Source of the DNA: Luidia sarsii
Taxonomy: Eukaryota > Echinodermata > Asteroidea > Paxillosida > Luidiidae
Assembly: GCA_949987565.1 (NCBI GenBank)
Contig: OX465102.1
Coordinates: forward strand, 23,640,720-23,704,719
DNA: 64,000 bases
Reading direction: 5' to 3'
The position numbers and the translations under genes are program-made. The notes under the pieces were generated by a model. The model had not been told where the DNA came from, searched no databases, and saw nothing but the letters and a program-made list of their open reading frames with translations. Positions 53,335 to 64,000 of the stretch are shown one piece after another. The stretch's first letter is position 1, and every line of letters begins with the position of its first letter.

Positions 53335-56300
53335 ATTTAATAGGTTTTAGTGAAATGCGAAGGGTACACTCACTTTTCCAAAAGAGGAGTATTTGGAACT
53401 CTCAGCAAAATGCATATTAGCGTATAGCGAGATTCCGACCGAAAGTGGATTTTGTTAGGCTGAAAGTATGGTTGCATAAATTAAATCGGGAACGCCTACA
53501 TCCTCTGTAGAATCTTGTACTCTTTCAGATGATATCCAATTTAATAGGTTTTAGTGAAAAGCGTAGGGTACACTCACTTTTCCAAAAGAGGAGTATTTCG
53601 AGCTCTCAGCAAAATGCATATTAGCGTATAGCGAGATTATGACTGAAAGTGGATTTTTGTCAAGGTTAAATTTGTTACGCTGAATGATCGGTTGCACCAA
53701 TGAACTCGCGAACGCCTACATCCTCTGTAGAATTGTTACTCTTTTAGATGATATCCAATTTAATAGGTTTTAGTGAAATCCGAAGGGTACACTCACTTTT
53801 CCAAAAGAGGAGTATTTGGAACTCTCAGCAAAATGTATATTAGCGTATAGCGAGATTATGACCGAAAGTGGATTTTGGTCAAGGTTAAATTTGTTAGGCT
53901 GAAAGTATGGTTGCACCAATGAACTAGCGAACGCCTACATCCTCTGTAGAATTTTGTACTCTTTCAGATGATATCCAATTTTTTAGGTTTTAGTGAAATG
54001 CGAAGGGTACACTCACTTTTCCAAAAGAGGAGTATTTGGAACTCTCAGCAAAATGTATATTAGCGTATAGCGAGATTATGACTGAAAGTGGATTTTGGTC
54101 AAGGTTAAATTTGTTAGGCTGAAAGTATGGTTGCACCAATGAACTAGCGAACACCTACATCGTCTGTAGAATTTTGTACTCTTTCAGATGATATCCAATT
54201 TATTAGGTTTTAGTGAAATGCGAAGGGTACACTCACTTTTCCAAAAGAGGAGTTTTTGGAACTCTCAGCAAAATGTATATTAGCGTATAGCGAGATTATG
54301 ACCGAAAGTGGATTTTGGTCAAGGTTAAATTTGTTAGGCTGAATAATCGGTTGCATAAATTAAATCGGGAACGCCTACATCCTCTGTAGAATTTTGTACT
54401 CTTTCAGATGATATCCAATTTAATAGGTTTTAGTGAAATGCGAAGGGTACACTCACTTTTCCAAAAGAGGAGTATTTGGAACTCTCAGCAAAATGCATAT
54501 TAGCGTATAGTGAGATTATGACAGAAAGTTGATTTTGGTCAAGGTTAAATTTGTTAGGCTGAATGATCGGTTGCATAAATTAAATCGGGAACGCCTACAT
54601 CCTCTGTAGAATTTTGTACTCTTTCAGATGATATCCAATTTAATAGGTTTTAGTGAAATGCGAAGGGTACACTCACTTTTCCAAAAGAGGAGTATTTGGA
54701 ACTCTCAGCAAAATGCATATTAGCGTATAGTGAGATTATGACCGAAAGTTGATTTTGGTCAAGGTTAAATTTGTTAGGCTGAATAATCGGTTGCATAAAT
54801 TAAATCGGGAACGCCTACATCCTCTGTAGAATTTTGTACTCTTTCAGATGATATCCAATTTAATAGGTTTTAGTAAAATGCGAAGGGTACACTCACTTTT
54901 CCAAAAGAGGAGTATTTGGAACTCTCAGCAAAATGCATATTAGCGTATAGTGAGATTATGACCGAAAGTTGATTTTGGTCAAGGTTAAATTTGTTAGGCT
55001 GAATGATCGGTTGCATAAATTAAATCGGGAACGCCTACATCCTCTGTAGAATTTCGTACTCTTTCAGATGATATCCAATTTAATAGGTTTTAGTGAAATG
55101 CGAAGGGTACACTCACTTTTCCAAAAGAGGAGTATTTGAAACTCTCAGCAAAATGCATATTAGCGTATAGTGAGATTATGACCGAAAGTTGATTTTGGTC
55201 AAGGTTAAATTTGTTAGGCTGAATAATCGGTTGCATAAATTAAATCGGGAACGCCTACATCCTCTGTAGAATTTTGTACTCTTTCAGATGATATCCAATT
55301 TAATAGGTTTTAGTGAAATGCGAAGGGTAGGCCTACACTCACTTTTCCAAAAGAGGAGTATTTGGAACTCTCAGCAAAATGCATATTAGCGTATAGTGAG
55401 ATTATGACCGAAAGTGGATTTTGGTCAAGGTTAAATTTGTTAGGCTGAATGATCGGTTGCACCATGATGAACTCGGGAACGCCTACATCCTCTGTAGAAT
55501 TTTGTACTCTTTCAGATGATATCCAATTTATTAGGTTTTAGTGAAATGCGAAGGGTACACTCACTTTTCCAAAAGAGGAGTATTTGGAACTCTCAGCAAA
55601 ATGCATATTAGCGTATAGCGAGATTATGACCGAAAGTGGATTTTGGTCAAGGTTAAATTTGTTAGGCTGAATGATCGGTTGCAAAAAATCAATCGGGAAC
55701 GCCTACATCCTCTGTAGAATTTTGTACTCTTTCAGATGATATCCAATTTAATAGGTTTTAGTGAATTGCGAAGGGTACACTCACTTTTCCAAAAGAGGAG
55801 TATTTGAAACTCTCAGCAAAATGTATATTAGCGTATAGTGAGATTATGACCGAAAGTTGATTTTGGTCAAGGTTAAATTTGTTAGGCTGAATAATCGGTT
55901 GCATAAATTAAATCGGGAACGCCTACATCCTCTGTAGAATTTTGTACTCTTTCAGATGATATCCAATTTAATAGGTTTTAGTGAAATGCGAAGGGTACAC
56001 TCACTTTTCCAAAAGAGGAGTATTTGGAACTCTCAGCAAAATGCATATTAGCGTATAGTGAGATTATGACCGAAAGTGGATTTTGGTCAAGGTTAAATTT
56101 GTTAGGCTGAATGATCGGTTGCAAAAATTCAATCGGGAACGCCTACATCCTCTGTAGAATTTTGTACTCTTTCAGATGATATCCAATTTAATAGGTTTTA
56201 GTGAAATGCGAAGGGTACACTCACTTTTCCAAAAGAGGAGTATTTGGAACTCTCAGCAAAATGCATATTAGCGTATAGTGAGATTATGACAGAAAGTTGA

Positions 56301-56695
56301 TTTTGGTCAAGGTTAAATTTGTTAGGCTGAATAATCGGTTGCATAAATTAAATCGGGAACGCCTACATCCTCTGTAGAATTTTGTACTCTTTCAGATGAT
56401 ATCCAATTTAATAGGTTTTAGTGAAATGCGAAGGGTACACTCACTTTTCCAAAAGAGGAGTATTTGAAACTCTCAGCAAAATGTATATTAGCGTATAGTG
56501 AGATTATGACCGAAAGTTGATTTTGGTCAAGGTTAAATTTGTTAGGCTGAATGATCGGTTGCACCAATGAACTCGGGAACGCCTACATCCTCTGTAGAAT
56601 CTTGTACTCTTTCAAATGATATCCAATTTATTAGGTTTAAGTGGAATGCGTAGGGTACATTCACTTTTCCAACAGAGGAGTATTCTAGATTCGTT
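53335..56695 (-). repeat. Right arm: same 220-bp satellite in reverse orientation
   Basis: The reverse complement of the left-arm unit recurs about 16 times (for example near 53384, 54026, 54246, 54466, 55353, 56673), spaced 220 bp apart except for small insertions. One unit near 55330 has a 7-bp insertion. The arms differ in copy number, so pairing would leave unmatched units. Confidence 0.95.
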
Positions 56696-57169
56696 GTATT
56701 TGAAGTAAAATCCTGTATATTCAATTTTTTCGGAAAAATATATGTTTTGGGAAAAAGAAAAGCAAGTATTCACGCTGATTATGTATAGAAACATGTTATC
56801 ACAAAGTTGCATTACAATTTCCCTCTGATTTTTATTTTTAAACTAGCAAAACGACAATTCAAATATTGTGTGTCATGTTTGGGACACCGTAGCGCTTTAC
56901 GGGCAGGCCAGCCGAAATTCAGGCCCAAATTTAGGGCCAGGATCAGTCTGGTTGTTCGTGCTGAGTTGACGCCGTGTGCATGTGTGATGCGAGAAAAATG
57001 CTCCTTCCTCCACGATTGTATACCGTGTAATGTTTATTACACGCTCTACCACTCGAAATGAGCAAACACCCCATAGGCCCCTGAACGGCACGTTCCGGCT
57101 AGACTTTTCTGGTATAACTGATTTGGGTCATATCATTCACTAAATACGTTATTAATACAGAAACTGTGG

Positions 57170-57330
57170 GTTGCAAACTGCTCACTGACTAAAATGACCT
57201 GCAATACTAAATCTCAAAAAATGAGTTAGAGGGCCTGACGTTTCGATCCTAGCAGGACCTTTCTCAAAGGCTTTGCCTGTGCTCCGATCGAAACGTCAGG
57301 CCCTCTAACTTTTGAGATTCACTAATAAAA
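57170..57330. repeat. Foldback repeat (TCCTGCTAGGATCGAAACGT family)
   Basis: GAGGGCCTGACGTTTCGATC and its mirror AACGTCAGGCCCTC flank a short centre. It lies to the right of the large foldback element. Confidence 0.7.
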
Positions 57331-57409
57331 AGAAAACAGAAGATTACAAAAGTAAAAGTGTCGGTCGAGTGCCGAGTGTCAATTAGTTATCGGCTGAAAA
57401 CATAGCAAG

Positions 57410-57630
57410 AGCTAGAGCAAGAGCAAAAGCCAGAGTCAGAGTCAGAGTCAGAGTCAGAGCCAGAGTCGGAGCCTGAGCCTGAGCCAGAGTCAGAGCCAGC
57501 GCCAGAGCCCGAGTCGGAGCCTGAGCCTGAGCCTGAGCCAGAGCCAGAGCCAGAGCCAGAGCCGGAGTCGGAGCCTGAGCCTGAGCCAGAGTCAGAGCCA
57601 GCGCCAGAGCCAGAGCCAGAGCCCGGGCCA
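57410..57630. repeat. GAGCCA/GAGTCA hexanucleotide tract
   Basis: About 36 units of GAGCCA, GAGCCT and GAGTCA, with higher-order blocks (GAGCCTGAGCCTGAGCCAGA) repeated three times. Confidence 0.9.
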
Positions 57631-58244
57631 CGGTTTCGAAAAGGCCCAGTGGCTTTAAAGACGTAATTAGATTCCCTCTATTACTCTTTAGCCGTAATTT
57701 GTATATAGCGCCACCTATAGTCCGTTGTGAAAATTAAGAAATTTTTTGGATGCTGATCCAAGCAGCTGTATGATTATGGTCATCAGACCTGTCCTCTATG
57801 CTTGGGGAGAGGAATCGGAAAGTGCACGGATATAAAACAGCAGGTATTCTATTTCATTACATCACATACAAAAAATTAGTATTATGATAATTAATACAAA
57901 AATGTTGCAAAATGCTTTCTGACTAAGATTACCAAAATGCAAATCTTAAAATTTAGTGGGCCTGACGTTTCGATCCTTGCAGGACCTTTCTCAAAGGCAG
58001 AGTGACAAGGACAACACAGATACATGTACACGAAGATACATGTTATCATGATAACATGATGTTTTTCGTCGAGGAGAATGTGTAGGGAAATTCCTAAGAC
58101 ACCTGCCCAAGATTGGTATAGTAACTACATCAGATTAACTAGGCCAGTAGGCCTTTGATACTTTCCAATGCAGGCTGGGCACTCAGTATCAGAGCTACTA
58201 TACGGTGAAGACACCCTGCCTCCCTGCCTATACAGCGGTTAACA

Positions 58245-58480
58245 ACCATGATGTTTTGCGTCGAGGAGAACGCAATTCAATGAGGTTTTGCCCTTGCTCG
58301 ACTTGATAAACATTGAATGCTCAGTGCTTTGCCCGTTGCCTGATGGAAACATTTCAGGCAGCTCGGGCGGGATTCGAACCCGCGACTCCTGCTTTCTAGT
58401 GCAGAGGTCCAACTTGACCACCCAGCTGGTCAATACCTCATTGAATTACATTCTCCTCGACGCCTAAACATCATGTAATA
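58245..58480 (-). repeat. tRNA-like SINE (family B)
   Basis: Well-preserved reverse copy: CGGGTTCGAATCCCGCCCGA is a perfect box B, and the anticodon arm lies at about 58385-58415. A second, plus-strand copy begins at about 58490 and is split by the 374-bp element. Confidence 0.75.
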
Positions 58481-58571
58481 TAATGGATGCAACGCGGTAC
58501 GTACACCGCCGCTATGCAATAAATATTAGAATCCGCCGCACGACCTCGACCAGCTCTGTGGTCAAGTGGTT

Positions 58572-58945
58572 AAAGCCCCTACACAACATTGGTAAGATCG
58601 AAAAACAGAAATGTTCACAGATTTACATGAAACTTATAAAGTTTGAAGATGGTTATAACAGAAACCTCTCCCTGAAATATTTTTGTCTAAAATGTTGTAT
58701 TTTGGGAGAAATGAGTAAAAGAAATCGTTTACGTCTCACCGAGATCTAAACTATTTTTTCGGAACCGTACGGCGTTGAATGCTACATTTTCGCGAAACAA
58801 ATGAATCGGTTCCCACGATTTTCTGGAGACTCGGTTGGCGGATTGAGCTGAAATGTTCACAGGTGTGCTATTTCAATACGTATGTTGGATCAGACAACGT
58901 TTGGATGCTATTCTTTGACTTCGACCAATGTTGTGTAGGGGCTTT
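58572..58945. mobile_element. 374-bp inverted-repeat element inside a SINE
   Basis: The ends are 22-bp perfect inverted repeats starting AAAGCCCCTACACAACATTG. The flanks are the two parts of a tRNA-like SINE (GTGGTT on the left, CTGCACTAGAAAGC on the right). Two copies of GAAATGTTCACAG occur inside. No coding frame is seen, and a target duplication is not clear. Confidence 0.65.
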
Positions 58946-59046
58946 CTGCACTAGAAAGCAACAAACACAACACTTGTCCACGAGAAACGGATGTCCAATC
59001 CTTCGGTTCGAAAACTTTGCACCTATAATGGAGGACCGCACTAGTT

Positions 59047-59430
59047 TCATCCAAGATGGCTCCGCCGAGCTGTGTGGACCCACAACTTTTTTTTAATTAA
59101 AAATGTGGTCTTTGGAGGCTAATTAATTGACATTAACTGCAGAATAAGTGAAGCGTAGAACAACTCGGGGTTCACTATTCAATTTGGAACATACCTGGTT
59201 TTAAATGTGGATCTATTTGACTGTAGAAGTGGAGGGGTCCTTCCCAAAATCTAATTAGCATGAAATCTAATCAGCTAAGGGCACAACAATTGCAAAGAAT
59301 CTGAAAGATGAAGGTCCAGACTACAATTTTCAGTAGAGCTACACGAACTAAGAAACTTTTGGCTTTGAAAGTGAGTGTTTGTGTACAGCGTTCAATGGGA
59401 GCTCGATTTAGTGTTCTGCACCCTTGGCCC
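59047..59430 (+). repeat. Dispersed repeat (AGATGGCTCCGCCGAGCTG), second copy
   Basis: Collinear with 30170-30600, with several insertions and deletions. In both copies the block follows the remains of a SINE, which suggests a composite unit. Confidence 0.7.
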
Positions 59431-59929
59431 TGAGCATCGGTGGACCTGCACAGCGCCCTCAACCGAATGATAACAAGCCATCGCAGGACGCGTGGATGCA
59501 GGCGAGCCTGGTACACTTATACACCAATTTCTGCTGTGCCCATTTCCCACTAAAATCCAATCTTCGCTCCGGACAACTGTCAACCATTTCCAACAACCAC
59601 ATCAACAACCACAATAATTTTTCGAAGAAATGATTAAATTGGTTGATAGTCTAATTTGGTTGTCCGTCTGACAATCGATTTAGCTTCGATTTCGTTCCGG
59701 GGCCTGTCCTTGCGTGTATTGTGAGCAAGGGAAAAAGACCCAACTTCGTTCGGTCTCCAAAAAAAAAAGAGAGAAAAAGCCAGCATTAAACGCATTTCGC
59801 ATACAAGTTCCCCTTTGCTAAACAAAGGACCCATTAAAGCACCAGTTTCGGGAAAGTAACCGCCAGAATTTGGAGCAAGAAAAATCGCAAATTTTCACGT
59901 CGTTTTTCTTCTCTCTGAAATTAAAGAGA

Positions 59930-60825
59930 GAGTTAGATAGATAGATATATATATAGATAGAAAGAGACTGGCAGATAGAGGGTGAGGGAAACAGAACAGA
60001 GAGTTGAACGAGAGACGGGTAGAGAATGAGAGGGGGAGAGAGAAGGGGGAAAGATGGAGACAGACAGACAGGTAGATACAGAGGGAGAGGCATAACAAGT
60101 GAGACAGTGAGGAGGAATGCCATAAGTCAGAGAAGGGGAGAGAGAGAGAGAGTGAGAGAGGGAGAGCAAAAGAGAGGTGAAAGAGCGAAAGAGAGAAGTG
60201 AGAGATGGGGAGAGAGAGGGGAGAGAGAGAGGGAGAGAAAGGGAGAGATAGATAGAGAGAGAGAGAGAGAGAGAGGGAGAGAGGGAGTAAAAGAGAGGGA
60301 GAGGGAGAGAGGGGAGAGAGCAAAAGAGAAGGGAGCGAGAGGGGGAGTGAGAAAGATGGAGAGAGTGAGAACGAGAGAGAGAGGGGAGGGAGGGGAGAGA
60401 GCGAGTGAGAGAAGGGATATATAGAGGGGAGTGGGAGAGTGAAACGGAGAGGAGAGAGAAAGGGAGAGCGAGAAGGAGAGAGAGAGGGTGAGAGAGGGAG
60501 TGGGGGAGAGAGAGGGAGTGAGGGAGAGAGCGCGCGAGAGAGGGGGAGTCAGAGAGTGAGAGAGAGGGGGGAAGGGAGAGCGAGAGAGAGAGAGAGATAG
60601 AGAGAAAGTGAGAGGAGAGAGATAGAGGGAGAGCGAGAGAGAGAGGGTGAGACAGAGAGAGGGGAGATAGAGAGAGGGAGAGAGAGAGAGAGAGAGGAGA
60701 TAGAGAGAGGGCGAGACAGAGAGAGGGGAGATAGAGGGAGGGTGAGACAGAGAGAGGGGAGATAGAGAGAGGGGGAGATAGAGAAACAGAGAGAGAGAGA
60801 GAGGGAGACAGCAAGGGACGGCGAT
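59930..60825. repeat. (GA)n purine tract
   Basis: About 900 bp of GAGA and GGGAGA repeats. Long S/L-rich frames here are artefacts. Smaller GA tracts follow at 61130-61220. Confidence 0.95.
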
Positions 60826-61574
60826 GAGGAGAGAATTGATCTCAGGTAAGCAGTACTTTCCACAGATGCCCCTAACATTGCCGCGTGAATCGAGAGACAC
60901 AATACGAACGGGCTCGGGCCCGAGCAAAATTCAGTTATTAATTAATTAAGTGCCAATTTGACCGGCTTTATTTCTCAGGACTGGGCAATTTTTAAGGGGG
61001 TGGGGAGAGACGCGATGCTTTCGGCAAGTCGTCTTTTTTCCCCCTATGGCCGGCGGCGACTTTTTGGGCAAAGAGGTGGAGGAGAGAGAGCATAAAGAAA
61101 ATGGCTTTTGAGCGGGAAGAAGATTGGGGTGAGAGAGAGAGAGAGAGAGAGTGGGAGGGAGGATGAAAGCGAGTGAGAGAGAGAGAGAGAGAGAGTGGGA
61201 GGGGAGGAGAAAGAGAGAGAAAATAGGTTGAGATGGACTCACGGGGAGGGGAAGGAGCGAGCGAGACAAAAGGGTGGATGGAAAAAAAGAAGTGTCGGCA
61301 GAGGAGTCTGAACAGAACCGAAGTTTTAAATGGTAAGGCGAGAGCAGATTGAAATTGATTATTGATTTCATTGTAGGGGGAACGATTCTTCAATTTTATA
61401 TTGGGTTTCTTGTTTTACTTTCTTTCTTCATTTCCACTCTGCCGAGCCCTTACCCGAAGTCTTACCCCTGTCCTTCCAGTCTTGGCTTTCTGTTTTCTTT
61501 AAAGAACTATCGTGTCTTATCTTATCCTGTCTTGTATTGCCGTCATTTGCCCATCCCTGCCTTACTTAAAAAAA

Positions 61575-62070
61575 CCTCTTCCCTTTACCTTACCTATCCC
61601 CTACCCTCCGTGCCCTACACTGCCCTGCCCTGCCCTCTCCTGCCCTCTCCTCTCCTGCCCTGCCCTGCCCTGCCCTGCCCTGCCCTGCCATTCCCTGTCC
61701 TGCTCTGCACTGCCCTGCCCTGCCCTGCCCTGCCCTGCCCTGCCCTGCCCTGCCCTGCCCTGCCCTGCCCTGCCATGCCCTGCCCTGCCCTGCCCTGCCC
61801 TACCCTGCCCTGTCCTGCCCTGCCCTGCCCTGCCCTGCACTGCCCTGCACTGCCCTGCACTGCCCTGCCCTGCCCTGCCCTGCCCTGCACTGACCTGACC
61901 TGACCTGACCTGACCTGACCTGACCTGACCTGACCTGACCTGACCTGCCCTGCCCTGCCCTGCCCTGCCCTGCCCTGCCCTGCCCTGCCCTGCCCTGCCC
62001 TGCACTGCCCTGCCCTGCCCTGCCCTGCCCTACCCTGTCCTGCCCTGCCCTGCAGTGCCCTGCCCTGAGG
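61575..62070. repeat. (CCTGC)n pentanucleotide array
   Basis: About 95 units of CCTGC, with a block of about 12 CCTGA units at about 61888-61948 and single-base variants (CCTAC, ACTGC). Confidence 0.95.
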
Positions 62071-62117
62071 GGAAGAGACAGACAAGCTAGGAAGGCCAAA
62101 AGCGAAAAAAGGGCCAT

Positions 62118-62259
62118 ATATAGAGAGAATAAGAGAGAGAGAGAGAGAGAGAGAAGGAGAGAGAGATGGGAAGAGAGAGGGAGAACAAGATAGACAGGGA
62201 GAGAGAGACAGAGAGGGAAAGAGAGAGATAGGGAAGGGGAGAAAAAGAGAGGGAGAGGT

Positions 62260-62292
<33 letters not shown>

Positions 62293-62760
62293 GAGGGGAG
62301 AGGGAGAATAAGGGAGAGAGGGAAAGAAAAAGAGGTAGTGAGAGAGAGATGGAGTGAGAGAAAGATAGAGGAAGGGAGAGAGAGATAGGGGATGGAGAGA
62401 GAGGGAGACATAGAGGGAAAGAGAGAGAGAGAAGGAGCGAGAGAAAGAGAGATAGAGAGGGAGGGAGAGAGACAGAGAGAGAGAGACAAAGAAGGGGTGG
62501 GGAGGTTGAGAAAAAGAGATAGGAACTTGGAAGAGGTAGACGGAAGGGGAAGGAGTACGGGTAATTTACCTCGGCGTCCGGTTGTCGCCGATACGGAGGA
62601 ACTTTGGAGTGGCATTGCCGGGGGCTATCAAATCTTCGCCTCCAAAAAGAAGAAGAGGCGAACGAAAAAAAAAGGAAGAAAAGGGGAAGGGAGAAGGAAA
62701 CCAAGGAAGAAAAGAGGTAGACTTTAAAAAGAAAAAAAAAAAAAAAAAGAAGAAGAGAAA
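62118..62760. repeat. (GA)n tract running into A/G-rich sequence
   Basis: GAGA repeats to about 62500, then purine-rich sequence with a long A run at 62729-62748. The stretch 62530-62640 is ordinary unique sequence. Confidence 0.9.
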
Positions 62761-63539
62761 ATGGCGCACACCCAACATAAAGGAGGGGAACCAATTTGAA
62801 AATCTGCCCTCTGTTCTCCCAAAACACCACTTCGTCCTGTTCTGGCCTACCTTTTATTACGAATATTTGTGTGGTTTCCTGCAATTCCTGAAAAAGAAGT
62901 AGATCTTCTTGAGACAAGAGGCACCGTAGCCCTATAGGCCTAAAATGGACACAAAATAAAGATAAATAATAGACTAAAATGATAGACAAAAATAAATAAT
63001 AGACTTTGAATATAAAGGCAAAAAAGGAAAAGTTCCTTTTTCAAAAACGACAAACCCTTTTTCAGAACAAGTTCAATTGTTCTGAGAGAATTTTAAAATT
63101 CGGGGTGTCCACCGCTTCTTTATTTTATTTAGTTTCGCTGTTTTTTGCTTCTTTGTAAAATAAAAAATACTCACAGAAAAAGCACGGAGTCATTCTAATG
63201 GCCACTTTGGCAATTTCAAGGAAAATATGTGTGCCCGATTCGTTCTGAAATGTTGTCAGCATGTTAGGTCCATTTCATTTTCGGCGTGAAATTGCGTTGC
63301 AGATGTTGGTCGAGGCGTGCGCAGATGTTCGTGCTTGCCTTATACGCGGCGTCTCGATGGGTGCGGTGCGGTGCGGTGCGGTGCGGTGCAGCGGTGCAGC
63401 GCACGCCGGCACGCGTACATTAACGGGACTTGCCGCAGTGTTCATTGGGTTCCAACTCAATAAATGCAATGACCATTAGAATGTAATGGATCAGGTTACG
63501 ATGAATTCAGATGCACGACACCAAAATGACACATTTCCT

Positions 63540-63660
63540 CTCTGTCTCCACCTCTTCAACTTCCAACCTCTCTCCCCCTCTCTCTCTAACTCTCCCTCCC
63601 TCTTTCTCTCTCTCTCTCTCTACCTCTCTTTCTCTCTCTCTCCCTCTCTTCCTCTCCCTT

Positions 63661-63714
<54 letters not shown>

Positions 63715-63805
63715 TTCTCTCTTTGTCTGCGTCTCTCTGTATCACTCTCTCACTCTCCCTCTCTCTCCCTCCCATCTCTATCTCTCTCTTTCTCTCTCTT
63801 GCTGG
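63540..63805. repeat. (TC)n pyrimidine tract
   Basis: TCTC repeats on the plus strand, opposite in polarity to the GA tracts before it. Confidence 0.95.
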
Positions 63806-63889
63806 AAAAAATAAAACATTGACATAAGAAGCAATGCTTTTGCGACAAAAATTAACAAAATAGTGTTTGTCTGAACACGGCAGTAGTTG

Positions 63890-64000
63890 AAAAACTTTGG
63901 TTTTGGTTTTATGCGGTTTGGGTTTGGTTGGGTTTGAGTTTGAGTTTTTGGTTTTGGTTTTGGATTTGGTTCGGGTTTGGGTTTGGGTTTGGGTTTGGGT
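63890..64000. repeat. GGTTTTG/GGTTTGG tract at the right edge
   Basis: G/T-rich repeats ending in GGTTTGGGTTTGGGTTTGGG, which continue past the window. Looks like a TTTGGG microsatellite rather than a telomere. Confidence 0.8.

Larger units (their letters stand above)
47953..56952. mobile_element. 9.0-kb foldback element with satellite-built inverted arms and 9-bp target duplication
   Basis: The left end begins ACCAAACTGAACCTGGCC. The right end, reverse-complemented, begins ACCAGACTGATCCTGGCC (16 of 18 match). TGTTCGTGC flanks both ends exactly (47944-47952 and 56953-56961). Each arm has a roughly 270-bp outer segment, then tandem 220-bp units: about 13 on the left (48221-50900) and 16 in reverse on the right (53335-56690). 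The loop of about 2.4 kb has no transposase. A 9-bp duplication with long terminal inverted repeats fits Mutator-like or Foldback-type elements; hAT elements usually give 8. It is non-autonomous as seen. Confidence 0.9.
56962..59925. other. Stretch to the right of the foldback element
   Basis: Begins with what would have been the NXT upstream flank before the insertion. It then holds a foldback repeat, a hexanucleotide tract, SINEs and a dispersed repeat. No gene is recognised. Confidence 0.5.

Noticed and set aside
58370..58440. tRNA gene with a perfect box B
   Set aside because: It is part of family B SINE, flanked by the same body as the other copies, and the acceptor stem does not pair.
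61349..62085. C/P/A- and G/R/A-rich frames
   Set aside because: Translations of the CCTGC pentamer, which has no stop in several frames.
63890..64000. Telomere
   Set aside because: The unit is TTTGGG with irregular GGTTTTG, not the usual animal TTAGGG, and simple repeats are common throughout this end.

Overview
The window is nuclear DNA of an animal. The genes are split by many introns with GT-AG borders, intergenic space is large, and tRNA-derived SINEs, short inverted-repeat transposons, a LINE fragment and long simple-sequence tracts fill most of it. The proteins (an ADD-domain ATRX, a SUGT1 without TPR repeats, and an NXT1/2 mRNA-export factor) and the repeats suggest an invertebrate metazoan. 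I cannot fix the phylum from sequence alone.

Three protein-coding genes are supported exon by exon, with reading phase agreeing at every junction. (1) ATRX, minus strand, 22612 down to 258. Twenty coding exons give 1962 residues and run off the left edge inside the C-terminal helicase domain. It has the ADD zinc-finger module, a 3.1-kb exon for an acidic, serine-rich middle, the SNF2 ATPase and most of HELICc. A CpG-rich block at about 28.6-28.9 kb with a good minus-strand donor is a candidate upstream non-coding exon and promoter. (2) SUGT1 (SGT1), plus strand, 32600-37829. Six exons give 214 residues with CS and SGS domains only. (3) NXT1/2 (p15), minus strand, 47879 down to 42942. Four exons give 134 residues.

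The most striking non-genic object is a 9000-bp foldback element at 47953-56952. It has matching inverted ends and a perfect 9-bp target duplication. Each arm is about 3 kb and is built from 13-16 tandem copies of a 220-bp unit. It sits 73 bp upstream of the NXT start codon. Its loop carries an internal duplication, and one copy of that is split by a 905-bp Harbinger-like element that retains a Myb/SANT-like reading frame.

Layout: 1-22.6 kb, ATRX with repeat-filled introns; 22.7-32.5 kb, intergenic DNA or the first ATRX intron, with TGTACA satellite, a LINE tail and small inverted-repeat elements; 32.6-37.9 kb, SUGT1; 37.9-42.9 kb, dispersed repeats; 42.9-47.9 kb, NXT with a TA-flanked transposon splitting a SINE in its last intron; 48-57 kb, the foldback element; 57-60 kb, SINEs and small inverted-repeat elements; 60-64 kb, almost pure simple sequence.

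The three genes work in separate nuclear and cytosolic pathways (chromatin remodelling, HSP90 co-chaperone and kinetochore assembly, mRNA export), and I see no operon-like link between them.
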